From assembly GCA_016934985.1 (NCBI GenBank), contig JAFGRU010000081.1, forward strand, positions 1 to 37,257: DNA of 37,257 nt. Reading direction: 5' to 3'. A program made the translations under genes and the position numbers. The DNA is from Deltaproteobacteria bacterium (lineage in GTDB: Bacteria > Desulfobacterota > Desulfuromonadia > Desulfuromonadales > JAAYDE01). Shown piece by piece: positions 1 to 6,889 of this stretch. The notes beneath the pieces are model-generated. The model had not been told where the DNA came from and did no database searches. It saw nothing but the letters and a program-made list of their open reading frames with translations. Numbering within the stretch: position 1 is the stretch's first letter; every line of letters starts with the position of its first letter.

Positions 1-420
1 AAACTCAAGAAGGAGATGGGCGAAGGGCTCAAGCGCATCTTCAGTTCCGAAACCGCCAAAGAAGCTCGTCAGCGCTTTGATGAACTAGCGGAGCATCTGG
101 AGAAAAAATCTCCCAAAGCCATTGCCTGCCTTGATCGAGGTCTTGAGGATTCGTTAGCGGTCATGGCGCTGCCGGACAAATATCGGAAACGCCTGAAATC
201 AACCAACATGCAGGAACGGTTGATTCAGGAAATCCGCCGCCGGGAGAGGGTTATTCGCATCTTCCCCAACGAGGATTCGGCTCTGCGATTAATGGGAGCA
301 CTAGTTGCGGAGATCCACGAAGAGTGGCAAGGGCGACGATATCTGGATATGGCTGACTTCTTCGAATGGGTGGCTGAGAAACAGCAAGCTACCGAAGAAG
401 CAGTCGTGACGATTTGCTGA
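1..420 (+). CDS. IS256-family (Mutator-type) transposase, C-terminal fragment
   Basis: The frame is open from base 1 and ends in TGA at 418-420, giving 140 residues without the natural start. The fragment carries the typical C-terminal block of IS256/MULE-like transposases: an R-L-x-S-T-N-x-x-E-R-L segment (window residues about 64-74), then I-R-R-R-x-R-V-I-R-I-F-P-N-E. In this family the Glu of the STNxxER segment is the likely third member of the DDE catalytic triad; the two Asp residues lie upstream of the window. The protein cuts and joins its own element ends. The gene is truncated only by the window edge; no frameshift is visible. Confidence 0.85.
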   Translation, partial: KLKKEMGEGLKRIFSSETAKEARQRFDELAEHLEKKSPKAIACLDRGLEDSLAVMALPDKYRKRLKSTNMQERLIQEIRRRERVIRIFPNEDSALRLMGALVAEIHEEWQGRRYLDMADFFEWVAEKQQATEEAVVTIC

Positions 421-471
421 GTTAACGTCAATCAGACGAGATGGAATTTACAGCAACTTTTGGACTTGATC
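1..471 (+). mobile_element. IS256-family insertion sequence, right end (partial)
   Basis: The window opens inside an insertion sequence. It holds the 3' part of a transposase gene followed by a candidate right terminal inverted repeat at 446-471. That repeat matches the reverse complement of the left end seen at 37174-37200 at about 18 of 26 positions, counted by eye. The left half lies outside the window, so length and target duplication cannot be seen. The outer edge falls inside a phzF-like reading frame on the minus strand, which places the boundary at about 471-476. Confidence 0.75.
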
Positions 472-622
472 GGCTTTCGAATTGGCGCGTCTCCTGCGCG
501 ACACGTTGCATGATGGAGGAATTCAGAAACAAGGACCCCAGAAACACCGTCAGCCCGTTCCCGAACAAAGGGCGGTCAGAAAAAACATCCACGTGGCGGT
601 ATTTGATTATGTTCTCGTTCAC
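472..622 (-). pseudogene. PhzF-family isomerase/epimerase, N-terminal remnant cut by IS256
   Basis: Read on the minus strand from a GTG at 620-622 (AGGGA about 4 bases upstream), about 50 residues match the N-terminus of PhzF-family proteins: KYRHVDVFSDRP, then GNGLTVFL, then a Met-Gln-x-x-x-Gln-Glu-x-R-Gln-Phe-Glu-Ser segment. After Phe-Glu-Ser the similarity stops at the edge of the insertion sequence, and a few nonsense codons follow. Full-length PhzF proteins are about 260-300 residues, so most of the gene must lie on the other side of the element or be lost. PhzF relatives include phenazine biosynthesis isomerases and many enzymes of unknown substrate, so the original role is open. Confidence 0.6.
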
Positions 623-686
623 ATGGTCCCTGGAATTGGCTTGAAAAACACCTGATTTCAATCAAACCACGGGGAATCTTCCGCGC

Positions 687-718
687 GGGCAAAGGAAAAT
701 TCCGTTTTTCCCTTGCCC
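687..718. terminator. Hairpin downstream of the LysE-type gene
   Basis: The arms at 687-699 and 706-718 pair over 13 positions with one mismatch around a 6-base loop. It lies about 70 bases past the stop of the minus-strand exporter gene. There is no clear U-run outside the stem on either strand, so it may be a weak terminator or simply a transcript-end hairpin. Confidence 0.35.
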
Positions 719-790
719 TTACTTATCATGCCTGTCCCCGAAGCCCTGCGAAACCCTCAAATTAATGTGGGGAGCTGCCCAATTTGTCAC

Positions 791-1432
791 CTAAATACGG
801 TCACTGGTCGCCAGCTTAATACCTAAACCGACAAACAAGGCGCCAAGACCGCGATCCATCCAGCGGGACACACAGGCATTGTTACTGAAATAGCCTGTCA
901 GCTTGCCGCCCACCAATACCAGTGGAGGCTCAACAAAAACCGCTGCGGCAATGATGAGAGAGCCATGCAGGAATAACTGGGCACTGACAGGCCCCGCCCC
1001 TGCTTCAACAAATTGGGGAAGAAAAGCCAAAAAGAAAATAGCCACCTTGGGGTTTAACGCGGCAACAAGTACGCCCTGCCGATAAACCTTTGTCAGCTTT
1101 TGGGGAGAAGTTCGGGCTTGAGCGGCATAAACGGCTCCCTTGGAACGCAGAGCCTGCACACCAAGCCAGATGAGATAAACCGTCCCCACCCATTTTACGA
1201 TGGAAAAGACCGTTGCCGAGGTGGCCAGAACAGCCGACAATCCCAAAGCGGCGAAAATAACATGCAAAAAAGCACCGCTCCAAATACCGAACATGGCTGA
1301 AAAACCTGTCTTCATGCCCCCTTTGGCTGTTTGCCCGAGAATAAAGGCCATGTCCGGACCAGGGGACAGGTTCAACAAAAAAGCCGCGGTCAAAAAAGTG
1401 GCCCAATGGGCTAAAGAATAATCAAATAACAT
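791..1432 (-). CDS. LysE/RhtB-family amino-acid exporter
   Basis: The 213-residue hydrophobic protein has the hallmarks of LysE/RhtB translocators: an N-terminal membrane segment ending in LSPGPDMAF (residues 23-30) followed by G-Q-T-A-K-G-G, and a central ALNPKVAIFFLAFLPQF block. About six membrane segments are expected. Members export amino acids or their derivatives across the inner membrane; the substrate cannot be read from sequence. The ATG at 1430-1432 is chosen because GAGGA stands about 9 bases upstream and the protein then starts like its relatives; an upstream in-frame start at 1465 would add 11 poorly conserved residues. It is a single gene, apparently transcribed alone toward the truncated phzF remnant. 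Confidence 0.9.
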   Translation of the reverse strand: MLFDYSLAHWATFLTAAFLLNLSPGPDMAFILGQTAKGGMKTGFSAMFGIWSGAFLHVIFAALGLSAVLATSATVFSIVKWVGTVYLIWLGVQALRSKGAVYAAQARTSPQKLTKVYRQGVLVAALNPKVAIFFLAFLPQFVEAGAGPVSAQLFLHGSLIIAAAVFVEPPLVLVGGKLTGYFSNNACVSRWMDRGLGALFVGLGIKLATSDRI

Positions 1433-1592
1433 TTTCCACGTCCTCAGGTTCACTGGTCCCCCCAACAGCTCGCAGGGGGATCAAAACGTTCTCTCAAATT
1501 AAGTCAGGAACGCTTCAAAAAACAAAGTAAAAGAGGATAAGAAAACCAGGTATATTACCCGGCCTTAAAATACGGGGAGTCTCCCGGGGGTC

Positions 1593-1883
1593 CTATTTAT
1601 CGCAGCATTTTTTATACTTTTTACCACTTCCACAGGGGCAGGGTTCGTTGCGCCCGACCTTCTTTTCGGCGACCTTGGTTTCCGATGGATTATTTAACAA
1701 TATTTCAAGGTCTATAATATCCTCAGGCTTATCTGGATCCAATTTAATGGCATATTTCCAGTCGTTTTCTTTGAATATTGCTATTACCTCATTCATCCTT
1801 TCTTCTGTTTGCACATTTACGACAGCCGGATTCTTTAAAGTTCCCAATTTTGCATTCTTTTGCCCATTAAATGTTCTCTTCAT
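1593..1883 (-). CDS. Small SEC-C zinc-motif protein (PBPRA1643 family type)
   Basis: The 96-residue protein ends in a textbook SEC-C metal-binding motif, [18 protein letters not shown], the zinc-binding tail also found at the end of SecA. The N-terminal part (K-L-G-T-x-K-N-P-A-V-V-x-V-Q-T-E-E-R) resembles the small stand-alone family called PBPRA1643 SWIM/SEC-C proteins, whose function is unknown. The ATG at 1881-1883 fits that family's start and has GGTG just upstream; an in-frame ATG at 1896-1898 is an alternative that adds five residues. No partner gene is linked: the neighbours are an exporter downstream and a long empty region upstream. Confidence 0.85.
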   Translation of the reverse strand: MKRTFNGQKNAKLGTLKNPAVVNVQTEERMNEVIAIFKENDWKYAIKLDPDKPEDIIDLEILLNNPSETKVAEKKVGRNEPCPCGSGKKYKKCCDK

Positions 1884-2512
1884 TTTTTCACCATTCATTT
1901 TTTTAAAAAGAAAGAAACCGGAGGAAATCTCCGTCTGCCCCCTGGCGTTGGTTGATATCGGTAGAGATTACAGAGAAGCATAGGTGAAATCAAACAAAAC
2001 ATGAACGGTTAAAAGCCCACATGGAGATTTGCGCCCTTTAGGATCATACTCTTCCCCCGGCCCCTTTGCCCCCTCGCCCTTATCACCTTTGGCTTGTCGC
2101 CTCTGATTGATGAACTGTTTTATTGAACCTTGTTAAATTTTTACATTTTTAGAAATTTTCAAGCCAGGCAGCAACCCCGGCTTTTTGTTTTCGTGTAACA
2201 CTGAAGCATAAAATCCGATGGTTGATCCGGGCGTTTTATTAAATATCCAACCAAATGTAATTACTCTAAAAAATCTGAAAGATAAGCGTTTCCTTTCCCG
2301 GTTCCGGCAGAGTTGACAAATACAATTTGTTTCAATAAACTCCCGCAGTTGAAATATTAATATTCGGTTTTCATAAAATCCAGTCCGCTGCAAAACCACT
2401 ATTGATAGTTTGACTTTTTTCGCTGGAACGACCGCAAGCCTGAGCATTGATCACCTGAAATCGCATTGGGATTCTGGCCGGAGGCCGTCCTATTTTATAA
2501 AGGAGAAAAATC
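1884..2512. other. Intergenic region of about 630 bp
   Basis: No convincing gene is seen between the divergent SEC-C and lipoprotein genes. The DNA is AT-rich in its second half and must hold both promoters. A short minus-strand open frame at 2133-2447 has no recognisable features. A terminator-like hairpin at 2161-2186 is the only clear structure. Confidence 0.5.
2161..2186 (+). terminator. Terminator-like hairpin with no obvious gene
   Basis: The arms 2161-2168 and 2176-2183 pair over eight positions with one mismatch around a 7-base loop, and the stem runs into five T residues on the plus strand. No plus-strand gene ends here, so it could close a short untranslated transcript or be chance. 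Confidence 0.35.
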
Positions 2513-3178
2513 GTGAAAAAAGTGGCTCACAAGGCAATAGGCTTACTCTATTTTTTTATGGTTCTGGTATTTTTCGGTTGTGGGGGAGACGGATCATCGA
2601 CAGGTCTTATTCCAACCGGGGATGAATTTGCGGATGCTGTCGTCACTACCTGGCTGGGCGTTGACTATTCTTTCGTGGTTGCAGGCAACAGGCCTGATGG
2701 TTTTACAGATACGGATTCCGACGGTGAAGTGGATACGGACGATGCCGTAAACTTCATTCAGACGTTCCGGGATCTTGGTTACAATATCCCGGCAACGACA
2801 GTTCAGGGCCTATATGAAAATCACTATACCGCTTCGGGTTATGACTACCCTGAGAACGATTCACTTCCAGAAACGGCCTTCAGCTTTACCAAAGACAACA
2901 GCGTATCCCAGGCTGATCTCCAGGCGACAGACTGGTCCGGGCTCAGTGTCGGCGACCTGATTTTCATCGATTTTGACCAGGATTCAGCTTGGGATTATGC
3001 GGCGGTCTATCTCGGGGCGCATGGAGCCTTCACCCATGCAGTCATTACAGCCTCTGATCTCCACGACGAAGTGGTTATTCTGGACCTGGATGATCCCGCC
3101 TCAATTATCAGACTGGATATATCGATTGGTTTCAGTGACGTCCGGACACCGGACTACGACAACATTGCTGATTATTAG
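2513..3178 (+). CDS. Secreted lipoprotein with an EF-hand-like loop, function unknown
   Basis: The gene starts at a GTG at 2513 with AAGGAG about 8 bases upstream. The 221-residue product has a basic N-terminus, a hydrophobic segment (about residues 9-21) and Cys23 in a lipobox-like V-F-F-G-C-G, so a lipoprotein is likely. Residues 66-77 read DTDSDGEVDTDD, which fits the acidic spacing of a calcium-binding EF-hand or dockerin-like loop. A later stretch, G-L-S-V-G-D-L-I-F-I-D-F-D (about 143-155), followed by A-V-Y-L-G and H-A-V-I, faintly recalls NlpC/P60-type cell-wall hydrolases, but no catalytic Cys before it is evident. The product is strongly acidic. I do not recognise the family. It stands alone, closed by a strong terminator. 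Confidence 0.75.
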   Translation: MKKVAHKAIGLLYFFMVLVFFGCGGDGSSTGLIPTGDEFADAVVTTWLGVDYSFVVAGNRPDGFTDTDSDGEVDTDDAVNFIQTFRDLGYNIPATTVQGLYENHYTASGYDYPENDSLPETAFSFTKDNSVSQADLQATDWSGLSVGDLIFIDFDQDSAWDYAAVYLGAHGAFTHAVITASDLHDEVVILDLDDPASIIRLDISIGFSDVRTPDYDNIADY

Positions 3179-3212
3179 GACCGTTTCTCCAAGTTTCACG
3201 TTTTTAAAAAAA

Positions 3213-3252
3213 GGGAAGTAAAAGCCGGGACTTCTCCCGGCTTTTACTTCCC
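3213..3252. terminator. Strong hairpin terminator, probably bidirectional
   Basis: A perfect 18-bp stem (3213-3230 with 3235-3252) closes on a CTTC loop. A-rich sequence on the left and T-rich sequence on the right mean it can act on both strands: for the lipoprotein gene on plus and for the ImmA/IrrE relic on minus. Confidence 0.85.
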
Positions 3253-3297
3253 TTTCTCCTTTTATGTCAGATCTGCCTACCGCTACTTAGACCCATA

Positions 3298-3665
3298 TCA
3301 TATGCTTTTAAAAAACATTCCTGAATTTATTATGGGGAACGTCCCTAGTTTTTTTATGGCCTTTTTCGGTGTCAACCAGCGGGTTGCACCGTTCCAGGGA
3401 ACTTTTTTCATTTCACGGACAAAGACGACGGCTACACCGGCCTGGGAGCAGAGACGCTTCATTTCAGGCTCAAAAATACCGGTCGTTTCCCGTGTCAGAG
3501 AGCGAATTTTCTTAAGTGCCGTTTTAAAAGTTTTTTTGTCAAAAGACCCGCACTCAATGCCATGAGCCTGGAGTTCGCCCTGACGAATCCAGGCCGAAGC
3601 GTCACCGGGGCGTGACTCAAAGCATACAGACCGGCGGGCGGATATCTACCGTAAAAACGCCCGTC
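3298..3665 (-). pseudogene. Relic of an ImmA/IrrE-type metallopeptidase / HigA-like antidote gene
   Basis: On the minus strand an open stretch ending in TGA at 3298-3300 encodes A-W-I-R-Q-G-E-L-Q-A, then K-K-I-R-S-L-T, then C-S-Q-A-G-V-A-V-V-F-V-R-E, then G-A-T-R-W-L-T-P-K-K-A. This is the linker and first strand region typical of HTH plus ImmA/IrrE proteins (COG2856 type), just before the zinc-binding HExxH motif. There is no start codon with a helix-turn-helix domain upstream: a stop appears a few codons beyond about 3665. The HExxH part is absent, because the frame runs into unrelated residues and stops. The piece is therefore a remnant truncated at both ends. Confidence 0.55.
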
Positions 3666-3763
3666 TAGGAGAAAATATTTTTATTTTTGAACCAAATTTT
3701 TAATATCAGTTACGTAGATCTACCTAGTTATTTCTGGACATGCAGTTGACTGAGCAACAGGTA

Positions 3764-3781
3764 TTTGGCAAAATAGCCAAA
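3764..3781. promoter_or_regulatory. Inverted repeat, candidate ArsR-type operator
   Basis: The sequence TTTGGCAAAATAGCCAAA is a perfect 6-bp inverted repeat with a 6-base AT spacer, ending 20 bases before the start codon of the ArsR-family gene. Such repeats overlapping the promoter are the usual binding sites for autoregulating ArsR repressors. A related but longer palindrome follows the gene at 4130-4161. Confidence 0.45.
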
Positions 3782-3801
3782 CAGACAAAAGGATATTTTC
3801 C

Positions 3802-4104
3802 GTGGATATCAAAATCAAAAACCGTCTTGAAGCGCGGGCTAAAATATTCAAAGCCCTGGCCCACCCCAGCCGGGTCCTGATCGTCGAGGAGTTGGCGGAC
3901 GGTGAGCGCTGTGTCTGCGACCTCACCGAAAAGGTCGGAGCGGACATTTCCACCGTCTCAAAACATCTTTCGGTGATGAAAAACGCCGGATTGGTGCTGG
4001 ACGAAAAGCGCGCCAACCAGGTTTTTTACCGCCTGCGGATGCCCTGCATCCTCAAGTTTTTCGATTGTGTGGAAACCGTGCTGGAAGATTTAAAAAACGA
4101 GTAA
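3802..4104 (+). CDS. ArsR/SmtB-family metal-responsive repressor
   Basis: The 100-residue protein has the compact winged-helix fold of ArsR/SmtB repressors: F-K-A-L-A-H-P-S-R-V-L-I (residues 16-27), E-R-C-V-C-D-L (35-41) and a recognition helix A-D-I-S-T-V-S-K-H-L-S-V-M. The Cys37-x-Cys39 pair matches the CxC site of arsenite-, cadmium- or lead-sensing members, so thiol-binding metal or arsenite sensing is likely. Start is GTG at 3802 with AAAGG about 9 bases upstream. Palindromes lie before the gene and after it, ahead of a CxxC thioredoxin-like gene that often accompanies such regulators. The repressor probably controls both. A role in redox rather than metal sensing is possible. Confidence 0.9.
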   Translation: MDIKIKNRLEARAKIFKALAHPSRVLIVEELADGERCVCDLTEKVGADISTVSKHLSVMKNAGLVLDEKRANQVFYRLRMPCILKFFDCVETVLEDLKNE

Positions 4105-4129
4105 ACCCAAAGAGCACAAATTTTTTTGG

Positions 4130-4161
4130 TTGTGTATTTGCCCTTTTGGCCAAATACACAA
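4130..4161. promoter_or_regulatory. Palindrome, candidate second ArsR operator or arsR terminator
   Basis: The arms 4130-4140 and 4151-4161 are a perfect 11-bp inverted repeat (TTGTGTATTTG with its complement). The core TATTTG...CCAAATA resembles the TATTTGGC...GCCAAA repeat ahead of the arsR-type gene. It lies 25 bases past that gene's stop. An operator for the downstream gene is my preferred reading, because no U-run follows on plus; a terminator or a transcribed hairpin is the alternative. Confidence 0.4.
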
Positions 4162-4425
4162 GGCCTTTCACAACCTCTTGCGTCGCAGTTGAAACGGAGG
4201 AGGGACCTTGAGATTAAGACGGGCAGGTTGTCTGAGAAAAGCGAGTTTCTGACCGTCCTCAAGGTTCCCCTGGAGTGAAGGGCACCCGAAAGGCAAGTCG
4301 CGGGGTGTCCTTTTTCTGCTTACTCTTTTAACCTGAACCCGTAGGTTAGGGCTGGGAAAAGAGTAAGGCGCCGTCAGTGGACGCAACCCCTGGGGTTGGA
4401 CTTTAGAACGGCGTACGGCGATAAA
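4162..4425 (+). ncRNA. Candidate structured non-coding RNA (class not identified)
   Basis: This gene-free stretch is dense with complementary segments. Helices seen: 4202-4212 with 4258-4269 (11 bp, one bulge); inside it 4218-4222 with 4253-4257; 4280-4287 with 4303-4310 (8 bp), followed by five T; 4319-4329 with 4357-4367 (11 bp, perfect), enclosing 4330-4334 with 4343-4347; 4369-4374 with 4415-4420 (or the second ACGGCG copy at 4408-4413), enclosing 4385-4389 with 4393-4397. Long-range 7-bp matches 4170-4176 with 4225-4231 and 4178-4184 with 4380-4386 could form pseudoknots. It sits between the ArsR-type gene and the thioredoxin-like gene. It may be a leader riboregulator, or an independent RNA such as the HEARO/omega RNAs of IscB-type elements. 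Strand is inferred from the flanking genes. Confidence 0.6.
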
Positions 4426-4475
4426 AATACTGTTGGCCTTTATTTAGACACAAATTTTTGAAAAGGAGAGAAATC

Positions 4476-4709
4476 ATGAAAAAGTTGCAAATCCTCGGAA
4501 CCGGATGCGCCAAGTGCAACAAACTGGCGGAAAACACCGAAGCCGCCGCCAGGGAACTCGGCATCGAGTATGAGTTGGTCAAGGTACAGGATCTCAGCGA
4601 GATTATGAAATTCGGCGTCATGGTGACCCCGGCGCTGGCTGTCGACGGCGTGGTCAAGATCAGCGGCAAGGTCCAAAAACCTGAAGAAATCAAGAAGCTT
4701 ATTGGTTGA
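4476..4709 (+). CDS. Small thioredoxin-like CxxC redox protein
   Basis: The 77-residue protein matches the short thioredoxin-fold family often annotated as redox-active disulfide protein 2. It has a first strand (KKLQILG), the active-site motif G-C11-A-K-C14, and the cis-proline loop M-V-T-P52-A-L, then a short hairpin and final helix. It is shorter than classical thioredoxin (about 105) and resembles archaeal mini-thioredoxins. In bacteria such genes commonly sit beside ArsR-family repressors and metalloid permeases; no permease is found here. The ATG at 4476 has AAGGAG about 9 bases upstream. Its transcript would carry the structured 4162-4425 segment as a leader if transcribed from the arsR side. 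A role in thiol-disulfide exchange in the cytoplasm is likely, substrate unknown. Confidence 0.85.
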   Translation: MKKLQILGTGCAKCNKLAENTEAAARELGIEYELVKVQDLSEIMKFGVMVTPALAVDGVVKISGKVQKPEEIKKLIG

Positions 4710-4822
4710 ATGATTTTTCAATCAATTTGAATCAGCGTTCAATAAGGGAATTAATTCAGGGGATTATCTGCTTAGGCCCCCGGAAGTTCAGTCAGCTTAT
4801 TTGTCTTTTCGGGGTGTGCCTG

Positions 4823-5725
4823 TCATTTCTTCTTTTTACTGCGGGGATGGGCCTTGTCATAGACCGCCATAAGCTGATCGACGCTGACCTGGGTGTATTT
4901 CTGGGTCGTCGACAGGGAGACATGGCCGAGAAGTTCCTGGATGGCGCGCAGGTCGGCGCCGCCGTCGAGAAGATGGGTGGCAAATGAATGGCGCAGGGAA
5001 TGGGGTGTCGCCTCCTTGAGTATCCCTGCCTTGATAAGCTGTTTTTTGAGGTTGCGCTCGACGCTGCGCGCCGTCAGACGTCCCCCGCGGTTGTTGAGAA
5101 ACAGAGGCTGGTCCTGGACCGTCCGGCCGCGGGAATCGAGATAGGCGCGAATGGCATCGCGGGCCTTGCCGCCCACTGGCACAATGCGCTCTTTGCGCCC
5201 CTTGCCCACAACCCGTACCAGACCATAATTGAGGTCGACGCTGACTACATTGAGGGAAACCAATTCCCCGACCCGCAGGCCGGAAGAGTAGAGGAGCTCG
5301 AAGATCGCCCTGTCGCGCAGGGAGAGGGTCTCCGTCGCGTAGCCCTTGTCGAGAAGCCGGAAGGTTTCATCCACGGACAGGACCTTGGGCAGATAGTTCT
5401 CTTTGCGCGGGCTTGAGACAGCATCGGCGGGATTGCGCTCGGCAACCCCCTCGCGAACCAGATAGCGGTAGAAGGTTCGCAGGGCCGACAGGCGCCGGTG
5501 GATGCTGGTGCGGCTCGACGTCTTATGCAGTTCGGCCAGATAACGGCGCAGCATAAGGTGGTCCACACCCCGCAAGAGCTCGACACCGCTTTTGCCGGGG
5601 TCGCCGTTAGCGCGCAGAAAGGCGAAAAACTTCTCGAGATCAAGGCTGTAGGCTCTCATGGTGTGAGGCGAAACATTCCTCTCCACCCTCAGATAATCTA
5701 TAAAATTGTCGAGCAGTTCCTGCAA
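4823..5725 (-). CDS. xerC: Site-specific tyrosine recombinase XerC
   Basis: The 300-residue protein has the N-terminal core-binding domain (F-I-D-Y-L-x-V-E-R-N-x-S-x-x-T, residues 8-22) and the catalytic domain with all tyrosine recombinase residues: Arg151 in S-G-L-R-V-G-E, Lys175, His242 and Arg245 in HSLRHSFATHLL, His268 in L-L-G-H and nucleophile Tyr277 in Q-K-Y-T. Length and motifs are those of XerC/XerD, which resolve chromosome dimers at dif during division. The TTG at 5723-5725 is chosen because AGGAGG lies 7 bases upstream and family members start there. No integrase-like extra domain or attachment site is visible, so this is read as the housekeeping enzyme; assignment to XerC over XerD rests on overall resemblance. 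Confidence 0.88.
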   Translation of the reverse strand: MQELLDNFIDYLRVERNVSPHTMRAYSLDLEKFFAFLRANGDPGKSGVELLRGVDHLMLRRYLAELHKTSSRTSIHRRLSALRTFYRYLVREGVAERNPADAVSSPRKENYLPKVLSVDETFRLLDKGYATETLSLRDRAIFELLYSSGLRVGELVSLNVVSVDLNYGLVRVVGKGRKERIVPVGGKARDAIRAYLDSRGRTVQDQPLFLNNRGGRLTARSVERNLKKQLIKAGILKEATPHSLRHSFATHLLDGGADLRAIQELLGHVSLSTTQKYTQVSVDQLMAVYDKAHPRSKKKK

Positions 5726-6022
5726 GGGTCGTCCTCCTTTCGCAATTATTACTGTGATTGCGCCCCTTTTGCAAGGGGACAGCCCCATCCTTGAAGCCAT
5801 TTGCCGTTGGCGGTTGACGCTCCCCAAACCCCATGACATAATTGAATTCAACCTGAATCTGTGGGTCAAGGGCGGGAAAAGAGCGAAAGTGCCCGGCCTG
5901 AAAAAACGTTTCAATAATCTGAGGCGCACCCATGGGTTCGTCGGTGTTTTTCGGAAGGCTTGGACTTGCGCTATTGCCAGGTCATAACCTACTGATGCAA
6001 GTTCTGTTTTAAAAGGAGTGCC

Positions 6023-6889
6023 ATGGGCTATATTTTCGATATATTGCTGTTAGTACTGGCCATAACCGCTTTGGTCATGCTCCTGAGTTTTGCTTTTTCA
6101 TGGTATGAGTCCGCCAATTACGACCATCAACTGATGGAGGGACGGTTCCAGCCGCGTCGCTTATGGCTTGCCTTCAAAGTATTCAGCGTCGAAACCCTTA
6201 TCGTTTTCCTCTCTTTCTTCATCCGCCCATTAGGCTGGATCTTCCGTTATGAACCCATTCACTTCAATCAGGAAGACACGCCCATCATCCTTTTGCATGG
6301 TCTCTTTCACGACCGCAGCTGCTGGCTCTGGACCAAATACCGTTTGCGTCGCGAAGGATTCTACAATCTCCACACGGTCAGCCTGCCGCCCTGGCACAAC
6401 GTCGAAAACCTGACCGAACGTATCGCCAAAAAGGTCGACAAACTGCGGCTATCCACCGGCATCAAGAAGGTCCACCTCATCGGCCATTCCATGGGCGGGC
6501 TCCTGGCCCGCAATTATATTCAGGTCCGGGGCGGCAACACCAAGGTAGACAGCTGTATTCTCCTCGGCACGCCCAACCTCGGTTCGCGCCTGGCACCCTT
6601 TGCTCTTTCACCCCTCGCCAAGCTCCTTCTCCCCGGCAGCGACTTTCTGGAGCGCCTGGCCCAAACACCGATGCCTGCGGAAATCCCCGTTACCTCCATC
6701 TTCAGCCGTCATGACAACCTGGTTCAGCCTTTTTTCCACGCCCGTCTCGAAGGGGTTCACAATGTCGAATTGTCGGGGATGGGGCATACTTCCCTGCTCT
6801 ATAATTCCCGGGCTTTTGCCGAAATCATCAAATCCCTGCGAGGATTACAGCATGAAAACGATAACGATCCGAACCCATTCCCAAGCTGA
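6023..6889 (+). CDS. Membrane-anchored alpha/beta-hydrolase (lipase/esterase-like)
   Basis: The 288-residue protein begins with a hydrophobic segment (about residues 4-25) and a second one (about 50-70), so it is probably bound to the inner membrane. The rest is an alpha/beta-hydrolase: I-I-L-L-H-G-L-F-H-D carries the oxyanion loop, G-H-S156-M-G-G is the nucleophile elbow, and S-R-H-D-N-L-V-Q-P and G-M-G-H-T late in the chain supply the acid and the histidine. Relatives are triacylglycerol lipases and PGAP1-like esterases; the substrate is unknown. AAGGAG lies about 6 bases before the ATG. Its last 38 bases overlap yjbQ, and a DUF362 gene follows, so the three form an operon. Confidence 0.85.
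   Translation: MGYIFDILLLVLAITALVMLLSFAFSWYESANYDHQLMEGRFQPRRLWLAFKVFSVETLIVFLSFFIRPLGWIFRYEPIHFNQEDTPIILLHGLFHDRSCWLWTKYRLRREGFYNLHTVSLPPWHNVENLTERIAKKVDKLRLSTGIKKVHLIGHSMGGLLARNYIQVRGGNTKVDSCILLGTPNLGSRLAPFALSPLAKLLLPGSDFLERLAQTPMPAEIPVTSIFSRHDNLVQPFFHARLEGVHNVELSGMGHTSLLYNSRAFAEIIKSLRGLQHENDNDPNPFPS

Noticed and set aside
441-644. Plus-strand open frame of 67 codons
   Set aside because: It lies opposite the phzF-like remnant, overlaps the IS terminal repeat and has no recognisable protein features.
2133-2447. Minus-strand open frame of 104 codons in the long intergenic region
   Set aside because: AT-rich composition gives implausible residue use, it has no clear ribosome site or family motif, and a terminator-like hairpin lies within it.
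3302-3565. Plus-strand open frame of 87 codons
   Set aside because: It is the complement of the ImmA/IrrE-like remnant, which explains the open frame better.
4168-4386. Minus-strand open frame over the structured region
   Set aside because: The translation looks like a shadow of GC-rich hairpins, with no ribosome site and no family resemblance.
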